A stretch of 64,000 nucleotides of DNA, from contig NZ_CP033381.1 in the NCBI RefSeq assembly GCF_016865255.1, forward strand, positions 1,364,001 to 1,428,000, read 5' to 3'. This document shows, in pieces, positions 61,537-64,000 of the stretch. The notes beneath the pieces are model-generated. The model saw only the letters and a program-made list of their open reading frames with translations, searched no databases and was not told where the DNA came from. The position numbers and the translations under genes were made by a program. The stretch's first letter is position 1; every line of letters begins with the position of its first letter. This stretch comes from Methylomonas sp. LW13. GTDB lineage: Bacteria > Pseudomonadota > Gammaproteobacteria > Methylococcales > Methylomonadaceae.

Positions 61537-63311
61537 TGTTCCACCTCATGTACCAATGTCTCGATCTCGCCCAATAAACGCATCACTTCGGTTTCGTGAC
61601 TACGCATGCTGGCAATCAGGTCTTTGGGATCGGCATGTTCCAGGCCGGCCTTGGCGTGGGGATTCTTTTGATCGAGGTTATAAATCGGCCAGTACAGCGC
61701 ATCGCTTTCGCTTTGCGCGGCTTTGGCGGCGGCTTCGTGGGCTTGTTGTTTGGCTTTCAGGTCGCGCAGCTGGGTTTGCAACGCGGCTTTGTCACCGTTG
61801 TCGGCGGCGGATACAGCTTGTTCCAGTTCGCGAATCTGTTTGCCCAAGGCCAGTGCGGCGGCGCGTTCGCTTTCCGCACGTTGCCAATGCGGCTCGGCTG
61901 CGGCCAGCGCTTGGGCGAGTTTGCCGGCAAAGTCGACTTTCCAGGCTTGCGGAGTTTCCTCGCGGCTGTGCCACCAGTTTAAGGCCGGTTCCAATTCCTC
62001 GAATTGCAACGGTGCGGTTTTGCTGTATTTCTTGCGGCCCTCTGGTAGCGGTTGTTCGTAATACCAGATGGTTTCGGTGGGGCCGCCACGCTCGAAAAAC
62101 AGCAGATTGGCCGGAATATCGGTATAGGGCGCGAATACGCCTTGCGGCAGGCGCACGATGGTATGCAGGTTGAATTCTTTCAGCAGCTCTTCCTTGATGG
62201 TGGCGCAAACGCCGTCGCCAAACAAGGTGCCGTTGGGCACGACTACGGCGGCGCGACCGCCACGTTCCGCGCCGAAGCCCGCATAACGCAATTTGCGCAT
62301 GATGAACTGCAAGAACAGCAAAGCGGTTTCGGCGGTCTGCATGTTGGCCGGGAAATTGGCTTTGATACCGGCTTCTTCCTCGCCGCCGAACGGTGGATTG
62401 GTCAGAATCACATCGACGCGTTCGCTGTGGCCGATTTCGGTGACGCGGCGTTCCAAGGTGTTACCGTAAGCAATCTGTGGGGCTTCCAAACCATGCAATA
62501 GCAAGTTCATCTGCACCAGCATATACGGCAGCGGTTTGGCTTCCTGGCCGAACAGGCTTTCGCGCTGGAGTTTTCGGCGATCTTCGGGGGTGACGACTTG
62601 TTTCAGTAAATGGTCATACGATTCCACCAGAAATCCGCCGGTACCGCTCGCCGGGTCGAGTACAGTTTCGCCGAGCTTGGGGTCGGTGACTTGCACCATG
62701 AAACGAACTACCGGGCGCGGGGTATAGAATTCGCCGGAATCGCCAGCCGCATCGCGCATTTCCCGCAGCATGGATTCGTACAGATGCGACAGGGTGTGAA
62801 TCTCTTCGCTGCTGTTGAAATGAATGCCGTTGATCTTGTTGATGATGTCACGCAACAAAAAGCCGCTGACCATGCGGTTTTGCACGCCTTTGAACACGTT
62901 GGCGATGACTTCGCGCTGACTGCCTTTTTCACCTTCGCCAGCCAAGCCGCGCAGATAGGCAAACAAGCCTTTGCCGCGTTGACCGTCAGGACGGATGGTT
63001 TCGTCCTGGTTGATGAAAGATAATAACTCTTCGCCGGTGACGCCGTCTTCCCGTGCCGCCCAATCCCGCCAGCGATAAGGCGATTCGACGATGCCTTGAT
63101 AACGTTTGCCGTCCAGCTCGGCTTCCTGTTCATGGAGGATTTCCAGGTCGTCGAGGAATTTCAGAAACATCACCCAGGTGAGCAGCGGCAAGCGGTCGAC
63201 GTCGCCGTTCAAGCCTTTGTCTTTGCGCAGGATGTCGCGCGCCGATTTGATCAATGCGGACAGTTGTTGTGCGGTGGTTAATACGGGTTTGGTTTTTTTA
63301 GGTTTGGCCAT
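61533..63311 (-). CDS. hsdM: HsdM, type I DNA methyltransferase subunit
   Basis: 592 residues. Motif I LDPASGTGGFLVESYDHL, motif IV LTNPPFGGEEE (NPPF, N6-adenine type) and a C-terminal coiled region. The ATG at 63311 (MAKPKKTKP) is 15 bases past hsdR. Methylates adenine in the site chosen by HsdS. Confidence 0.95.
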   Translation of the reverse strand: MAKPKKTKPVLTTAQQLSALIKSARDILRKDKGLNGDVDRLPLLTWVMFLKFLDDLEILHEQEAELDGKRYQGIVESPYRWRDWAAREDGVTGEELLSFINQDETIRPDGQRGKGLFAYLRGLAGEGEKGSQREVIANVFKGVQNRMVSGFLLRDIINKINGIHFNSSEEIHTLSHLYESMLREMRDAAGDSGEFYTPRPVVRFMVQVTDPKLGETVLDPASGTGGFLVESYDHLLKQVVTPEDRRKLQRESLFGQEAKPLPYMLVQMNLLLHGLEAPQIAYGNTLERRVTEIGHSERVDVILTNPPFGGEEEAGIKANFPANMQTAETALLFLQFIMRKLRYAGFGAERGGRAAVVVPNGTLFGDGVCATIKEELLKEFNLHTIVRLPQGVFAPYTDIPANLLFFERGGPTETIWYYEQPLPEGRKKYSKTAPLQFEELEPALNWWHSREETPQAWKVDFAGKLAQALAAAEPHWQRAESERAAALALGKQIRELEQAVSAADNGDKAALQTQLRDLKAKQQAHEAAAKAAQSESDALYWPIYNLDQKNPHAKAGLEHADPKDLIASMRSHETEVMRLLGEIETLVHEVEQ

Positions 63312-63326
63312 GCAAAGGTTTAACAA

Positions 63327-64000
63327 TTATTGGTAGAGGGCGGACTGTAATTGCGATACAGCTGCTTTCAGGCCCTGAATGCCGCCGAAATGGCGGTTGG
63401 CGATTTCCGTGGGGGTGCCGTATTGTTCGAACGGCTGGACTTTCATCAATTCGGATAAGGCATTGAATTGGCTAATGCCGCGCTCGATGTATTTATCCAG
63501 CATCAGCGCGAGGATTTCGCGGGCCGTTTCGCTGTGCTGGCTGAACAGATTCTGAGCCGATTTGCGGGCTTGCTCGGCACGTTGCCGGCGGGTCAACAAC
63601 GGCGCATTCCAAGCCAGATTGCAAAGCAGATCGAAGGGATCGGCATCCGGCAAGTCGGACGATGCGGCGAGTTCTTCGAAACTGATGCCGCGTTCGGTGA
63701 GTTCGCGTAGCAAGTCGCTACGGGTATCCGGGTTGGCCCAGTCGCGCTGGAATTCCTGGCTGCCGGGATACATCGAACGCACCGCGCGACCGGAATATTC
63801 GGTGTAGCGCACGACCTGCAATTTTTTGCCGTCGGTATCCAGATCGTAGACCAGGTGGCCGATGACTTCGACCGTGCCGCCATCGACATAGAATTTACGC
63901 GGCTCCTGCGGCGGATCGGTGGTGATTTCGCCGTCGCCGTCGGGAGGATTGTCATCGTCCGGCTGGTATTCGCCGGGAATTTCCTGGACTTCGTTATCAA
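63327..64000 (-). CDS. hsdR: HsdR, type I restriction subunit (C-terminal part)
   Basis: The last about 224 residues are visible; the frame is open to the window end. The segment IGHLVYDLDTDGKKLQVVRYTEYSG and the helical C-terminal (WNAPLLTRRQRAEQARKS, IANRHFGGIQGLKAAVSQLQ) match type I restriction enzyme C-terminal domains. Walker and nuclease motifs lie outside. Confidence 0.88.
   Translation of the reverse strand, partial: DNEVQEIPGEYQPDDDNPPDGDGEITTDPPQEPRKFYVDGGTVEVIGHLVYDLDTDGKKLQVVRYTEYSGRAVRSMYPGSQEFQRDWANPDTRSDLLRELTERGISFEELAASSDLPDADPFDLLCNLAWNAPLLTRRQRAEQARKSAQNLFSQHSETAREILALMLDKYIERGISQFNALSELMKVQPFEQYGTPTEIANRHFGGIQGLKAAVSQLQSALYQ

Overview
The window comes from a gammaproteobacterial chromosome, about 50% GC. 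The protein styles and the gene set suggest a member of the methanotroph order Methylococcales: a bufferin operon, DabAB carbon uptake, a NarK-linked kinase/phosphatase, and csrA followed by tRNA-Ser. That placement is inference; no rRNA or methane-oxidation gene is present.

Region 1 (1-11153) is a metal and oxidative-stress block. A three-gene heavy-metal RND efflux operon (outer membrane channel, lipoprotein adaptor, pump) and a sigma-54 activator with GAF, PAS and AAA+ domains lie on the minus strand. A bufferin operon (bufA, bufB, bufC, DoxX, an SDR-like protein) followed by msrP and msrQ runs the other way. Both the efflux operon and bufA have near-consensus -24/-12 promoters, so the activator between them probably controls both: one set sequesters metal, the other exports it.

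Region 2 (11491-34000) is chromosomal with accessory inserts. It holds a NACHT-like NTPase carrying a C-terminal nuclease-like domain, paired with a DUF4143 ATPase whose start codon abuts a 34-bp perfect palindrome. After these come a duplicated-domain secreted protein, an MgtA-type Mg2+ ATPase, a DUF2490 protein, and a SulP transporter divergent from dabA-dabB. SulP and dabA again have facing sigma-54 type promoters. A PP2C-kinase fusion and a NarK transporter follow, then yjdM and a possible FNR-controlled small RNA.

Region 3 (34161-54748) begins with csrA and tRNA-Ser(GCU), tRNA-Arg(ACG) and tRNA-Asn(GUU). Next to tRNA-Asn starts the core of an integrative conjugative element distantly resembling the SXT/IncC lineage: an AlpA-like protein, two FlhD/FlhC-like regulator pairs (one FlhD fused to a STAS-like domain), a GHKL ATPase, a DUF4942 methyltransferase, a CobS/DUF3150/VWA module, and Red-type recombination genes (exonuclease, Bet, SSB). 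Twelve minus-strand translation units there are each preceded by a similar hairpin leader that can apparently either expose or hide the ribosome binding site. Three copies of a second, roughly 95-bp structured element lie upstream of some of these leaders. No integrase, relaxase or type IV secretion gene is in view.

Region 4 (54849-64000) is a defence island. It has a complete, AT-rich type II CBASS operon (patatin effector, CD-NTase, Cap2, Cap3) meeting head-on, with a 12-base overlap, a type I restriction-modification operon (hsdR partial, hsdM, a DUF1016 nuclease, hsdS).
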